From contig NZ_CM001837.1 in assembly GCF_000355805.1 (NCBI RefSeq), positions 1,189,408 to 1,253,407 of the forward strand: a DNA stretch of 64,000 bases. Direction: 5' to 3'. Below are positions 8,499 to 16,671 of the stretch, one piece after another. The position numbers and the translations under genes are program-made. The DNA is from Dokdonia sp. PRO95. GTDB taxonomy: Bacteria > Bacteroidota > Bacteroidia > Flavobacteriales > Flavobacteriaceae. The notes below the pieces were generated by a model. The model did no database searches and was not told the origin of the DNA. It saw only the letters and a list, made by a program, of their open reading frames with translations. Every line of letters starts with the position of its first letter. The stretch's first letter is position 1.

Positions 8499-10175
8499 AT
8501 GATGAATTTACAACACACAAAATCTCTTGTGATTGCAGCTATGGCTGCCACTTTTTTAGCCTCTTGTGAGACTCCATCTGCACTGGTAACTGTACCCGTA
8601 GAAAATGTAGATAGCAATCCTCTCAAAGTTTCTGCACTTACAGAAAGTGAGAAACAAGCATGGAGCTCAAGAGATCTTAGAACTGATACCATCCCAGGCA
8701 TGAGCGTAGATCGTACGTATGCAGAAATTCTTCCTGGTAAGTCTGGACAGCAAGTAATTGTTGCTGTAATAGATTCTGGTATTGATATTAACCACGAAGA
8801 TCTTAAAGGTCGTATCTGGACGAACCCTAAAGAGATTGCTGGTAACGGTAAGGATGACGATAACAATGGATATATAGATGACATACATGGCTGGAATTTT
8901 CTAGGCGATGTAGGTGCAGAGCAACTTGAGTTTGTACGTATCATCAAACGTTTTGAAAGTGAGTTTGCTGGTAAAACACTAGCAACTATTCCTGCTTCTC
9001 AAAAAGATATCTTTTTACAATATCAAAAAGCAAAAGCTGAGTATGACGAGAAAGTTGCAGGTGCACAGCGCCAAAAAACACAATACGAGCAAATCGCTAG
9101 CCAGCTTAAATCTTCTCATCCTGCGATAGTAAAAGCATTAGGAAAAGAAGATTACACGCAAGCAGATCTTGCAAGTATTAAAAACCCTTCTGCCGAGATG
9201 CAGAACCACCTTGGGTTTATTACTCAAATGTTTCAGTACACAGATAACATTCCTGACTTTATGAAAAACATAGATGAAGGTGTTGAGTACTTTACAGGAC
9301 AGCTAGAAGCAAATTATAATAAAACAGCCGATTTTAGAAAAGTGCTAGGTGATGATCCTTACGACATTACAGACACAAAATACGGTAATAACAACGTGTA
9401 TGGACCTGAACCAGACCGTGCAAAGCACGGTACTCATGTAGCAGGAATCATTGCTGCAACACGTAACAACGGTAAAGGAATGAATGGTGTTGCAAATAGC
9501 AACATTAAGATCATGGCAGTACGCGCAGTGCCAGACGGAGATGAGTATGATAAAGATATCGCACTTGCAATACGCTACGCAGTAGATAATGGTGCAAAGG
9601 TGATTAATACTTCTTTTGGAAAGTATTATGCACAAAACCCGGAGTGGGTTTATGATGCAATAAAATATGCTGCCAAAAATGATGTGCTTATCGTAAATGC
9701 TGCAGGTAATGAAGGGTTATCTCTCGATGATCCAGCAAACCGTGTGTATCCTAATGATCAACTAGACAACGTAACAGAAATGGCAGATACTTTCTTAACG
9801 ATAGGCGCACTAGCACCTAAATATGGAAGCCAGTTGCTTGCAAACTTCTCAAACTATGGGAAATCTAATGTAGATGTATTTGCTCCTGGAGTAGATATTT
9901 ACTCTACTACACCAGAAGATACGTATGAGTATCTGGGCGGTACGTCTATGGCTGCGCCTAACACAGCTGGAGTTGCTGCAATGTTACGTAGCTACTACCC
10001 TAAGCTTTCTGCAAACGAGGTTAAAAACATTATCATGAAGAGTGGTCTTACTACTAATACTTCGGTAATTCTAGGTGGAGATACAGAAAAGCAAGCACGC
10101 TTCAATGAAGTATCAAAATCTGGCGAAATGGTAAATATGTACAACGCTTTTAAACTAGCAGAACTACAAAAATAA
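8499..10175 (+). CDS. S8 family (subtilisin-like) serine peptidase, lipoprotein
   Basis: About 558 residues. The start ATG-ATG at 8499 gives a lipoprotein signal (hydrophobic stretch ending L-A-S-C). The subtilase triad is complete: Asp in V-I-D-S-G-I-D, His in H-G-T-H-V-A-G-I, Ser in G-G-T-S-M-A-A-P. The Asp and His blocks are separated by a long charged, helix-rich insertion of nearly 200 residues (around 8890-9400), much longer than in classical subtilisins but common in Bacteroidota S8 lipoproteins. It likely acts at the cell surface or in the periplasm. It sits directly behind the MBL-fold gene and ahead of the M1 peptidase gene, from which it is separated by a terminator. Confidence 0.92.
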   Translation: MMNLQHTKSLVIAAMAATFLASCETPSALVTVPVENVDSNPLKVSALTESEKQAWSSRDLRTDTIPGMSVDRTYAEILPGKSGQQVIVAVIDSGIDINHEDLKGRIWTNPKEIAGNGKDDDNNGYIDDIHGWNFLGDVGAEQLEFVRIIKRFESEFAGKTLATIPASQKDIFLQYQKAKAEYDEKVAGAQRQKTQYEQIASQLKSSHPAIVKALGKEDYTQADLASIKNPSAEMQNHLGFITQMFQYTDNIPDFMKNIDEGVEYFTGQLEANYNKTADFRKVLGDDPYDITDTKYGNNNVYGPEPDRAKHGTHVAGIIAATRNNGKGMNGVANSNIKIMAVRAVPDGDEYDKDIALAIRYAVDNGAKVINTSFGKYYAQNPEWVYDAIKYAAKNDVLIVNAAGNEGLSLDDPANRVYPNDQLDNVTEMADTFLTIGALAPKYGSQLLANFSNYGKSNVDVFAPGVDIYSTTPEDTYEYLGGTSMAAPNTAGVAAMLRSYYPKLSANEVKNIIMKSGLTTNTSVILGGDTEKQARFNEVSKSGEMVNMYNAFKLAELQK

Positions 10176-10190
10176 TTTTAGTAATTTCTC

Positions 10191-10228
10191 AAAATCCCAA
10201 ACTCCTCAATAACGGAGTTTGGGATTTT
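10191..10228 (+). terminator. Rho-independent terminator after S8 peptidase
   Basis: Fifteen-base inverted repeat (aaaatcccaaactcc and its complement) with an eight-base loop; the right arm ends in TTTT. Confidence 0.8.
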
Positions 10229-10247
10229 AACTTTAAATCAATCTATA

Positions 10248-12095
10248 ATGAAAAACGCTTACAAATTACTGTTGATGGTATCGTTGTTCGCTTTCGCGAA
10301 AGCGTATGCACAAAACAACACCTCTTACTGGCAACAGCACGTCGATTACGAAATGGAAATCGACATGAATGTAAAAAACTATCAGTATGATGGTACACAA
10401 AAGCTAGAGTACACAAACAACTCTCCAGAGACACTAGACCGTGTTTTCTATCACTTATATTTTAACGCGTTCCAACCTGGAAGTGAGATGGACGTGCGCT
10501 CACGCAACATTGCAGATCCAGATGGTCGTGTAAAAGATCGTATCAGTAAGCTAGCTCCAGATGAGATTGGGTTTATTAAAGTAAATAGCCTTACCCAAGA
10601 TGGTAAGCAGTTGACTTACGAAGTAGCGGGAACGGTACTTGAAGTACAGCTTGCAACTCCTATTGCACCCGGAGCAAAGACTACTTTTGAGATGGATTTT
10701 AAAGGTCAAGTACCTACACAAATACGCCGTAGTGGTCGTAACAACAAAGAAGGTGTTGCACTATCTATGACGCAATGGTACCCAAAAATGGCCGAATATG
10801 ATTTTGAAGGATGGCACGCAGATCCTTATATCGCTCGTGAGTTTCATGGAGTTTGGGGAGATTTTGATGTAAAAATCAATATTGATGAAAACTACACCGT
10901 AGGTGGTACAGGATATTTACAGGATCCAGAAGATATGGGTCATGGATATGCAGGAACTTCTATGAAGCCAGGTAAAAATGCAAAGCGTGGTAAATTACAA
11001 TGGCACTTTAAAGCACCAAACGTTCACGACTTTACATGGGCTGCAGATCCTGAGTATGTGCACGACATGATCATGGGAGAAAATGATACAGAGCTTCACT
11101 TTTTCTATAAAAATAAAGAGTCTATCAAAGCAAACTGGAAGAAACTCCAGCCTATGACGGCAGACTTACTTGCCTTTTACAACAAGCACGTAGGTACCTA
11201 TCCATATAAGCAGTACTCTGTGATACAAGGTGGTGATGGTGGTATGGAGTATGCGATGAGCACACTTATTACTGGTGAGCGCAAGTTTGGAAGCCTATTT
11301 GGTGTGACTGCACACGAGATGGCACACACTTGGTTCCAGTTCTTACTAGCAAGTAACGAAGCAAAACACGAGTGGATGGATGAAGGATTTACGTCATACA
11401 TCTCTTCTCTTGCCGAAAATGAACTTACAGGAGGTGATAATCCTAATCCGCTTTCTGGGTCGTACAGAGGCTACTATTACCTCGTTAAAAGCGGTAAAGA
11501 GCAACCACAAACTACGCACGCAGATCGTTACAACGAGAATATGCCTTACAGCATCGCTGCATATAGTAAAGGAGCAGTATTTCTTGCACAGTTAGGATAT
11601 GTTATTGGTGAAGACAATCTTAAGAAAACGCTTAAAAAGTATTTTGATGATTTTGCTTTCAAGCACCCTACACCTAACGATATTAAACGTACTGCAGAAA
11701 AAGTTTCTGGAATGGAGCTTGACTGGTATTTAATGGACTGGGCACAGACTACAAACACTATTGATTATGGTATCACAAGTGTTGAGGCAGATGGTAATAA
11801 AACAAAGGTTACGCTTACGCGAAAAGGACTTATGCCTATGCCTATAGATCTTTATGTTGATATGGCAGATGGTTCTCAAAAATCATACTACATGCCTCTA
11901 CGTATGATGCGCGCCGAAAAGCCAAACCCAACGCCAAACATCGCTCGTGAGCAACTAGCAGACTGGCCTTGGACAAACCCTACGTATACATTCACCATTG
12001 ATGCACCACTAAGTGAGGTAAAAATGATGAAAATTGATCCTACATCAATGATGGCAGATATTGATCAAACAGATAACGTTTGGGAGAAAGAGTAA
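10248..12095 (+). CDS. M1 family zinc metallopeptidase, secreted
   Basis: 615-residue aminopeptidase N-like protein. A Sec signal peptide (M-K-N-A-Y-K-L-L-L-M, then F-A-F-A-K-A-Y-A-Q) is followed by the N-terminal beta domain. The zinc site is textbook: H-E-M-A-H near 11311-11325, 18 residues, then the third ligand Glu in D-E-G-F. The exopeptidase motif appears as G-G-M-E-Y-A-M. It probably trims peptides in the periplasm or outside, consistent with the peptide-feeding habit of marine Flavobacteria. The C-region of the signal peptide is encoded by a copy of the 14-bp palindrome. Confidence 0.93.
   Translation: MKNAYKLLLMVSLFAFAKAYAQNNTSYWQQHVDYEMEIDMNVKNYQYDGTQKLEYTNNSPETLDRVFYHLYFNAFQPGSEMDVRSRNIADPDGRVKDRISKLAPDEIGFIKVNSLTQDGKQLTYEVAGTVLEVQLATPIAPGAKTTFEMDFKGQVPTQIRRSGRNNKEGVALSMTQWYPKMAEYDFEGWHADPYIAREFHGVWGDFDVKINIDENYTVGGTGYLQDPEDMGHGYAGTSMKPGKNAKRGKLQWHFKAPNVHDFTWAADPEYVHDMIMGENDTELHFFYKNKESIKANWKKLQPMTADLLAFYNKHVGTYPYKQYSVIQGGDGGMEYAMSTLITGERKFGSLFGVTAHEMAHTWFQFLLASNEAKHEWMDEGFTSYISSLAENELTGGDNPNPLSGSYRGYYYLVKSGKEQPQTTHADRYNENMPYSIAAYSKGAVFLAQLGYVIGEDNLKKTLKKYFDDFAFKHPTPNDIKRTAEKVSGMELDWYLMDWAQTTNTIDYGITSVEADGNKTKVTLTRKGLMPMPIDLYVDMADGSQKSYYMPLRMMRAEKPNPTPNIAREQLADWPWTNPTYTFTIDAPLSEVKMMKIDPTSMMADIDQTDNVWEKE
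10290..10303. repeat. GCTTTCGCGAAAGC palindrome, copy 4 (signal peptide of M1 peptidase)
   Basis: Exact copy, translated Ala-Phe-Ala-Lys-Ala just before the predicted signal peptidase cleavage after A-Y-A. Confidence 0.95.
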
Positions 12096-12123
12096 GGAAC
12101 TCTTTTAAGAATATAATATTATA

Positions 12124-12151
12124 AACCAACCCGCAATGGGTTGGTTTTTTT
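12124..12151 (+). terminator. Rho-independent terminator after M1 peptidase
   Basis: aaccaaccc and gggttggtt arms with a five-base loop, followed by a T-run. Confidence 0.85.
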
Positions 12152-12153
12152 AT

Positions 12154-12221
12154 TTCCCAATCTCCAGTAAACTATTCCATTACTTTGTATGTCGCGGCTG
12201 CGGTCTTCTTTGATGAGTTCC
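12154..12221 (-). pseudogene. Decayed copy of the umuC 3' end
   Basis: About 70 bp that align with the last 70 bp of umuC (13679-13748), roughly 85% identical by eye, including an uninterrupted 22-base match. Translated on the minus strand it begins E-L-I-K-E-D-R-S, matching E-L-I-K-E-E-R-S of UmuC, and then leaves the UmuC frame through a one-base indel. It has no start and no preceding umuC body, so it is a remnant. The complete umuC and this remnant flank the membrane protein gene at 12281-13615 as direct repeats. Confidence 0.75.
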
Positions 12222-12280
12222 TTCTTAAGAAAAGAATCCATTTTTAGGCATCAGATATCCTTGTCAGGATAGATTAAAAA

Positions 12281-13615
12281 CTACATATCCGGGTAATACC
12301 AAAAGGGAATGCTACCCAGTGTGTCATTTACGATAGCGTCTTTTTTGTTTAATTTTTTTGATATTATTTGAAATGTATGTCGCCCTCGTTCTAGGTTCTT
12401 TAAATCCAGATAGGTCTCATAACCCCTCTGACCATTTTCTAAAAAACTAGCAACTAAATTCTCTTTGTACATTATACTATCTATCTTAATGATAGTATTC
12501 TTATTCAATGTGTTCAAATATTCTTTAAAATTTTCTGAATCATATTCTATGTCATCTTTAAAGAGCTTTGAAAAAAAGGTGTTTACACCACGTTGATCGT
12601 TTTTTAAGGATAGTGAATCATTTAATTTCAGTACAATATCTTCTAGACTTGCATTATGCGTGAGAAAAACACGTAATGAATTTTTTGAAACATTTTTTCT
12701 TTGAATTGCAAAGTCCCTGAAATATCGCTTTCTATTATCCTCAACTCCCTCTAAGTACATTCCTCTAGAAGCAAAACTTTCACTTGCGGCATTCTCAGAT
12801 CTGTGAAAATTAGATTGCTCGTACTTTAATGTTGTTAAAGTGGCTATTATAATATAAAATGGAATCATCCAAAAGAGAATCCTTTTGCCTTTTTTATCAT
12901 CTAAAAAATTATAGAGAATAGGTCGGTAAATGAATGAAAGAGATACATAACTCATAATCCAATATAATGGAAAATAGAGCATCGCAATCGTTTCATTTTT
13001 CTTAAGTATTCCTTGTCCTAAAAAATCAATAAGCATAATCAATAGCACAATCGCAAAGCCTATTACCGCCAAACCAACAAGCATAACAATCACTATTGAG
13101 TCTAAATTTGAAGCAGAAATTACACCAAGTGCAAAAATGATGGAAAAAAATATAAAGAAAGATAACCCTATGAATACTAGTAAAAAACTCAAAGAGAAAA
13201 TGATACTACAGTAATCTTCAAGTTTACCTATATACTTATCAAACGATCCTATCTTCTTATTAAGATAGTCTGTGAATTTCTTAGAATAATTTAATTCATC
13301 AAAAATTATATCTCCTGAGTAGTAACGTAAGCCAATAGCACCTATCCACAATCCTCTCAGTACAAGGTGCACAATCAAGTTAAATATGAGTATATAATTA
13401 ATACTAAGTAACACAAACCCAGCTGCAGCAACTAACCCACCTGTGCGTCTATCTACAGAGTTAACTATACTATCCACTTTAGCAATTAAGGGGTCTATGG
13501 ATGAAAATAGTCCGAAAATCACAAAACCAGATACTAGCAATTCCAATTGCCAGCTCTCTCGCTGTAATTTATCAAGCCATTTTTTAAATTTCTTAGAAGT
13601 ATAATCGTTTTGCAT
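12281..13615 (-). CDS. Polytopic membrane protein of unknown function
   Basis: I do not recognise this 444-residue protein. It has a basic N-terminus (K-K-F-K-K-W-L-D-K-L-Q-R-E-S-W-Q-L-E-L-L), about six hydrophobic segments within the first 270 residues, and a hydrophilic, Lys/Asn/Asp-rich C-terminal domain of about 170 residues with no motif I can name. It is more AT-rich than its neighbours by eye. It lies 60 bp downstream of umuC on the same strand and between umuC and a decayed umuC 3'-end copy, so it may have arrived by insertion. No partner gene is obvious. Confidence 0.8.
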   Translation of the reverse strand: MQNDYTSKKFKKWLDKLQRESWQLELLVSGFVIFGLFSSIDPLIAKVDSIVNSVDRRTGGLVAAAGFVLLSINYILIFNLIVHLVLRGLWIGAIGLRYYSGDIIFDELNYSKKFTDYLNKKIGSFDKYIGKLEDYCSIIFSLSFLLVFIGLSFFIFFSIIFALGVISASNLDSIVIVMLVGLAVIGFAIVLLIMLIDFLGQGILKKNETIAMLYFPLYWIMSYVSLSFIYRPILYNFLDDKKGKRILFWMIPFYIIIATLTTLKYEQSNFHRSENAASESFASRGMYLEGVEDNRKRYFRDFAIQRKNVSKNSLRVFLTHNASLEDIVLKLNDSLSLKNDQRGVNTFFSKLFKDDIEYDSENFKEYLNTLNKNTIIKIDSIMYKENLVASFLENGQRGYETYLDLKNLERGRHTFQIISKKLNKKDAIVNDTLGSIPFWYYPDM

Positions 13616-13675
13616 AGGAAAATTTTCAGAAAGTACTTGTATTTCCTCAGCAATATAAGTGTTATTTTTAATTAC

Positions 13676-14947
13676 CTATTCCCCTATCTCCAGTAAACTA
13701 TTCCATTGCGTGGTATATCTAGGGCTGCGCTCTTCTTTGATGAGTTCCCATTCCTTGTTGCTTTTTGTGGTGCCGGATAATCCCGCAGAAACTGTAGACT
13801 TCCCGTAGCGGTTATTAATAGCATCAAAGGCTTTTATGAGACGTTTATCTCCTGTTGCTTCGGGCATAAATAGATTACCTTGTACTTGCTCCTCTGGGAT
13901 GAGACCTAGGAGGTCTACTCCTACTTTTTTATACTTAAATCCTGGCTTGTAGATTCGTTTTAAAGCTTTCTTAGCCTCTACTATGAGTATGAAAGTATCA
14001 TTTGTGGGTACAGATAAAGTGACAATGGTCTTATCTGCATGTTGAACATCATTTGTGCTGTGGTAGTTTGTAGTAAGATATATGCGCAGCTGTGTACAGC
14101 AACATTTCTGGAACCGTAGCACCTCGCTTACTTCGCTTATATAGTAGGCACAAGCCTCCTCAATTTGAGGCAGATTATCCAGTTTTTTGCCAAAGGACTT
14201 TGCGGTACCTATTGCTTTCTTCTTTCGCGGAAGCGTATCAAAAGGAATACATGATTCTCCATTGAGTTCGCGCCAGAGCCGCTCCCCTATTACCGTCATC
14301 TCCTTGCGTACCCACGCTAGCGGCAATTGTGTAAAATCATAAGCTGTGAAAACACCCACATTTGCCAGGCGTTCTACATGCTTTTTACCAAGTCCCCAAA
14401 CATCTTTTGTTTCGGCCCATTTGAGACATTCTATACGGCGTTCTTCGGTGTCCATGACAAAGACATAATTAAAGCGTGCTATCTTCTTTGAGATTCTATT
14501 GGCAAGTTTTGCAAGGACTTTAGTGGGTGCAATTCCTACGCCTACAGGAACTCCCGTGCGTCGCACAACGGAATCTTTTATTTTATGCCCATATGTTTCG
14601 AGGTTTACGTGGGTGATACCAGATAGGTCTACAAATGACTCATCTATACTATATACCTCAACGGCTGGTGAGAAGTCTCTGAGCACGTTCATCACGCGAT
14701 CAGACATATCGCCATAGAGCGTATAATTAGAAGAAAATAAGGTTACATCATTTTGAGCCAGCAACCCTTTTATCTTAAATAGCGGATCGCGATAAGGAAT
14801 ATGCGTGAGCGCTTTTGCTTCTTTATTTTTGGCGATAATACAACCATCATTATTGCTGAGTACCGCCACTGGTCTTCCTCGTAAATCTGGACGAAATACT
14901 TGCTCGCACGAGGCGTAGAAGCTATTACAATCTACCATTGCAATCAT
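13676..14947 (-). CDS. umuC: Y-family DNA polymerase, UmuC subunit
   Basis: 423-residue translesion polymerase of the DinB/UmuC fold. The N-terminus M-V-D-C-N-S-F-Y-A-S-C-E provides the first catalytic Asp; V-Y-S-I-D-E-S-F-V-D (about residues 97-106) supplies the second acidic pair; V-G-V-G-I-A-P-T-K-V-L-A-K-L-A follows. The C-terminal UmuC region ends E-R-S-P-R-Y-T-T-Q-W. It bypasses DNA lesions with a UmuD partner. The start overlaps the stop of the upstream umuD-like gene by four bases (14944-14947), indicating translational coupling. A two-mismatch variant of the palindrome lies inside at 14221-14234. Confidence 0.95.
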   Translation of the reverse strand: MIAMVDCNSFYASCEQVFRPDLRGRPVAVLSNNDGCIIAKNKEAKALTHIPYRDPLFKIKGLLAQNDVTLFSSNYTLYGDMSDRVMNVLRDFSPAVEVYSIDESFVDLSGITHVNLETYGHKIKDSVVRRTGVPVGVGIAPTKVLAKLANRISKKIARFNYVFVMDTEERRIECLKWAETKDVWGLGKKHVERLANVGVFTAYDFTQLPLAWVRKEMTVIGERLWRELNGESCIPFDTLPRKKKAIGTAKSFGKKLDNLPQIEEACAYYISEVSEVLRFQKCCCTQLRIYLTTNYHSTNDVQHADKTIVTLSVPTNDTFILIVEAKKALKRIYKPGFKYKKVGVDLLGLIPEEQVQGNLFMPEATGDKRLIKAFDAINNRYGKSTVSAGLSGTTKSNKEWELIKEERSPRYTTQWNSLLEIGE

Positions 14948-15303
14948 ACCGCTTTGTGAATTATGTAGCTTATCATTCCCCAGAATTCCACTGTTTTATT
15001 GGTGTCTATCCTCTGTACATCAAAACCATCTGAGGTCACTACTAATGCAAGTTTGCCCTGACTAGGATGCAAAGCTCTGTCTATAATTAAAACATCTTGA
15101 TCTAGAATATTGTAGTCCTTCCAGATATCTCCTTTTACGCGTACAAAGAATGTCGCATCTCGTGAAGAACTGAGCTCTTTGTTGAGGTCAATCATAGGCT
15201 CACGATAGTGCGTTGCAGGACTGGGAAACCCAGTTTGCACAGACCGATTACCTGCATAGTCTTCTTTGGCTCTTTTTACTTTATGAGGTTGTAGTTCATT
15301 CAC
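14944..15303 (-). CDS. umuD: UmuD-like S24 protein lacking the catalytic serine
   Basis: 119 residues, about 20 shorter than E. coli UmuD. The cleavage-site region T-G-F-P-S-P-A is present (UmuD cuts before the Gly of C-G-F-P-S-P-A), as are R-V-K-G-D, the Lys-bearing G-K-L-A-L-V-V, and the final W-G-M-I-S-Y-I-I-H. At the nucleophile, however, the expected G-D-S-M reads G-D-I-W (codons GGA GAT ATC TGG on the minus strand, near 15131-15142), so the Ser of the Ser-Lys dyad is missing. Self-cleavage should be impossible unless supplied in trans. It may act as a constitutive UmuC partner or be a decaying gene; the intact frame and four-base overlap with umuC favour function. Confidence 0.85.
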   Translation of the reverse strand: MNELQPHKVKRAKEDYAGNRSVQTGFPSPATHYREPMIDLNKELSSSRDATFFVRVKGDIWKDYNILDQDVLIIDRALHPSQGKLALVVTSDGFDVQRIDTNKTVEFWGMISYIIHKAV

Positions 15304-15307
15304 GCTA

Positions 15308-15315
15308 CAAATTTA
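15308..15315 (-). promoter_or_regulatory. Candidate -7 element for umuDC
   Basis: TAAATTTG on the minus strand fits the Bacteroidota TAnnTTTG -7 box. It lies only four bases before the umuD-like ATG, so a transcript from it would be almost leaderless. No clear -33 TTG is seen. Confidence 0.35.
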
Positions 15316-15350
15316 TGGATATATTCCTATTAAACGTATTTTATCCATAA
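15313..15350. promoter_or_regulatory. Inverted repeat, candidate umuDC operator
   Basis: Perfect nine-base arms TTATGGATA and TATCCATAA separated by 20 bp, in the divergent gap between the umuD-like gene and rnpA; one arm overlaps the candidate -7 box of umuDC. The arrangement fits binding of a dimeric repressor but the regulator is unknown. Confidence 0.4.
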
Positions 15351-15366
15351 TTTTATGTGCTTTTTT

Positions 15367-15380
15367 GCTTTCGCGAAAGC
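15367..15380. repeat. GCTTTCGCGAAAGC palindrome, copy 5 (intergenic)
   Basis: Exact copy between the divergent umuD-like gene and rnpA. Confidence 0.95.
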
Positions 15381-15413
15381 GTAATACTACCACACAACCT
15401 ATTTCAATTCTAC

Positions 15414-15421
15414 TATCTTTG
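15414..15421 (+). promoter_or_regulatory. Candidate -7 element for rnpA
   Basis: TATCTTTG matches TAnnTTTG and lies six bases before the rnpA ATG, which would give a leaderless or near-leaderless mRNA. Confidence 0.45.
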
Positions 15422-15427
15422 CCAGCA

Positions 15428-15811
15428 ATGCCACATACCTATCCAAAAGCCGAAAAATTAAAGTCTAAAAAATTGATAGACACCCTTTTTATTGAGGGAA
15501 AGTCTGTAAAGTCTTTTCCGCTTAGGATGGTTTATATAGAGACCCCACTATCTACTGATGCTTATATGGTCCAAGCTGGAGTCTCTGTATCCAAGCGTAA
15601 TTTTAAGCTGGCCGTTTCTCGCAATCGCATAAAACGTTTAATGCGAGAGTCCTATCGTTTACATAAAGACCTTATAGATACAAAAGGCACGACATTTGCG
15701 ATGCTTATTTTATATACAGGCCAAGAGGAAGTCCCGCAAGCAGTTCTTCATAAGGCAATGGTCAAACTTATAAAACGTTTTAACGATGCGACAGCTCCTA
15801 CTACTTCTTAG
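15428..15811 (+). CDS. rnpA: Ribonuclease P protein component
   Basis: 127-residue basic protein that assists the RNase P RNA in maturing tRNA 5' ends. The signature V-S-V-S-K-R-N-F-K-L-A-V-S-R-N-R-I-K-R-L is clear at about residues 54-73, with the family's K-L-K-S-K-K-L-I-D-T-L-F near the N-terminus. The start is placed at 15428 (M-P-H-T-Y-P-K-A-E-K-L); an upstream ATG at 15365 would run through the palindrome repeat and the candidate promoter and is rejected. rpmH, the usual upstream neighbour, is absent. The 3' end overlaps the next gene by 26 bp. Confidence 0.92.
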   Translation: MPHTYPKAEKLKSKKLIDTLFIEGKSVKSFPLRMVYIETPLSTDAYMVQAGVSVSKRNFKLAVSRNRIKRLMRESYRLHKDLIDTKGTTFAMLILYTGQEEVPQAVLHKAMVKLIKRFNDATAPTTS

Positions 15812-16607
15812 TTTTTTACTCATTCTTTCATGTGAGAATGCTAATAACGGTACTTCTAGCACTAGCGAACCAGGACTAGCATACGAGTCTTTTGACGATA
15901 TGGAGATTGATGAAATAGTACTTGAAGAAACTGCTCCAGATACTCAAGCCACTGCACAAAAAATTATCAAAACAGGAAATCTACGTTTTGAAACTCAGGA
16001 TATGGCGACAACGCACGCACATATTCTCAATATTATAAAAAAGACTGAAGGATATATACAGAATGATAATTCTGGTAAAGAAAGCTACGGTGGCGTTTTT
16101 CAAAATCTTACTGTACGCGTTCCTACTCGTAATTTCCGGATGGCACTTGATGAGATTTCAAAAGGTGTAGCATATTTTGATGAGAAAACCATCTCTCAAA
16201 AAGACGTTACAGAAGAGTTTGTAGACCTCAACGCCCGCCTTAAAGCAAAGCGAGCGCTAGAAGATCGTTACATTAACTTACTTTCTAAGGCAAAAAATGT
16301 CAAAGAAATGCTAGAGATAGAACGCGAACTCGCAGAGATAAGAGAAGAAATAGAAGCAAAGCAGGGAAGACTTAAATATCTACAAAGCCAGGTCTCGCTC
16401 AGTACACTACACATCCATTTTTATAAGAACGAGGTGGCGACTAAGGTCACAAACTCCTATGGTTCAAAAATGATGAATGCCCTTAAAAGTGGCTGGAACG
16501 GTGTTTCAGTATTCTTTTTAGGTTTGTTGCATCTTTGGCCATTTCTTATCTTGTTAAGTGTAAGCACGTTTTTTGTGCGTCGCTGGATAAAAAAGAAAGA
16601 TAAATAA
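15786..16607 (+). CDS. DUF4349 domain lipoprotein
   Basis: 273 residues. A lipoprotein signal (L-L-L-L-S-F-L-L-I-L-S-C) is followed by an acidic linker, the DUF4349 core (K-I-I-K-T-G-N-L-R-F-E near residue 60, then R-V-P-T-R-N-F), a coiled coil around residues 165-205 and a C-terminal membrane helix (about 245-265) with a positively charged tail. It is probably anchored in the inner membrane with an extracytoplasmic coiled coil; role unknown. The start overlaps the end of rnpA in another frame. Confidence 0.85.
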   Translation: MRQLLLLLSFLLILSCENANNGTSSTSEPGLAYESFDDMEIDEIVLEETAPDTQATAQKIIKTGNLRFETQDMATTHAHILNIIKKTEGYIQNDNSGKESYGGVFQNLTVRVPTRNFRMALDEISKGVAYFDEKTISQKDVTEEFVDLNARLKAKRALEDRYINLLSKAKNVKEMLEIERELAEIREEIEAKQGRLKYLQSQVSLSTLHIHFYKNEVATKVTNSYGSKMMNALKSGWNGVSVFFLGLLHLWPFLILLSVSTFFVRRWIKKKDK

Positions 16608-16616
16608 TATACGTAC

Positions 16617-16630
16617 GCTTTCGCGAAAGC
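16617..16630. repeat. GCTTTCGCGAAAGC palindrome, copy 6 (intergenic)
   Basis: Exact copy in the 64-bp gap between the DUF4349 gene and the S41 peptidase gene. Confidence 0.95.
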
Positions 16631-16671
16631 GTTATACTCACAACTACGGTCTACTACAGATATAAAAGATT

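Noticed and set aside
15365-15427. ATG at 15365 as rnpA start
   Set aside because: It would place the palindrome and the candidate promoter inside the protein, and the extra residues are not conserved.
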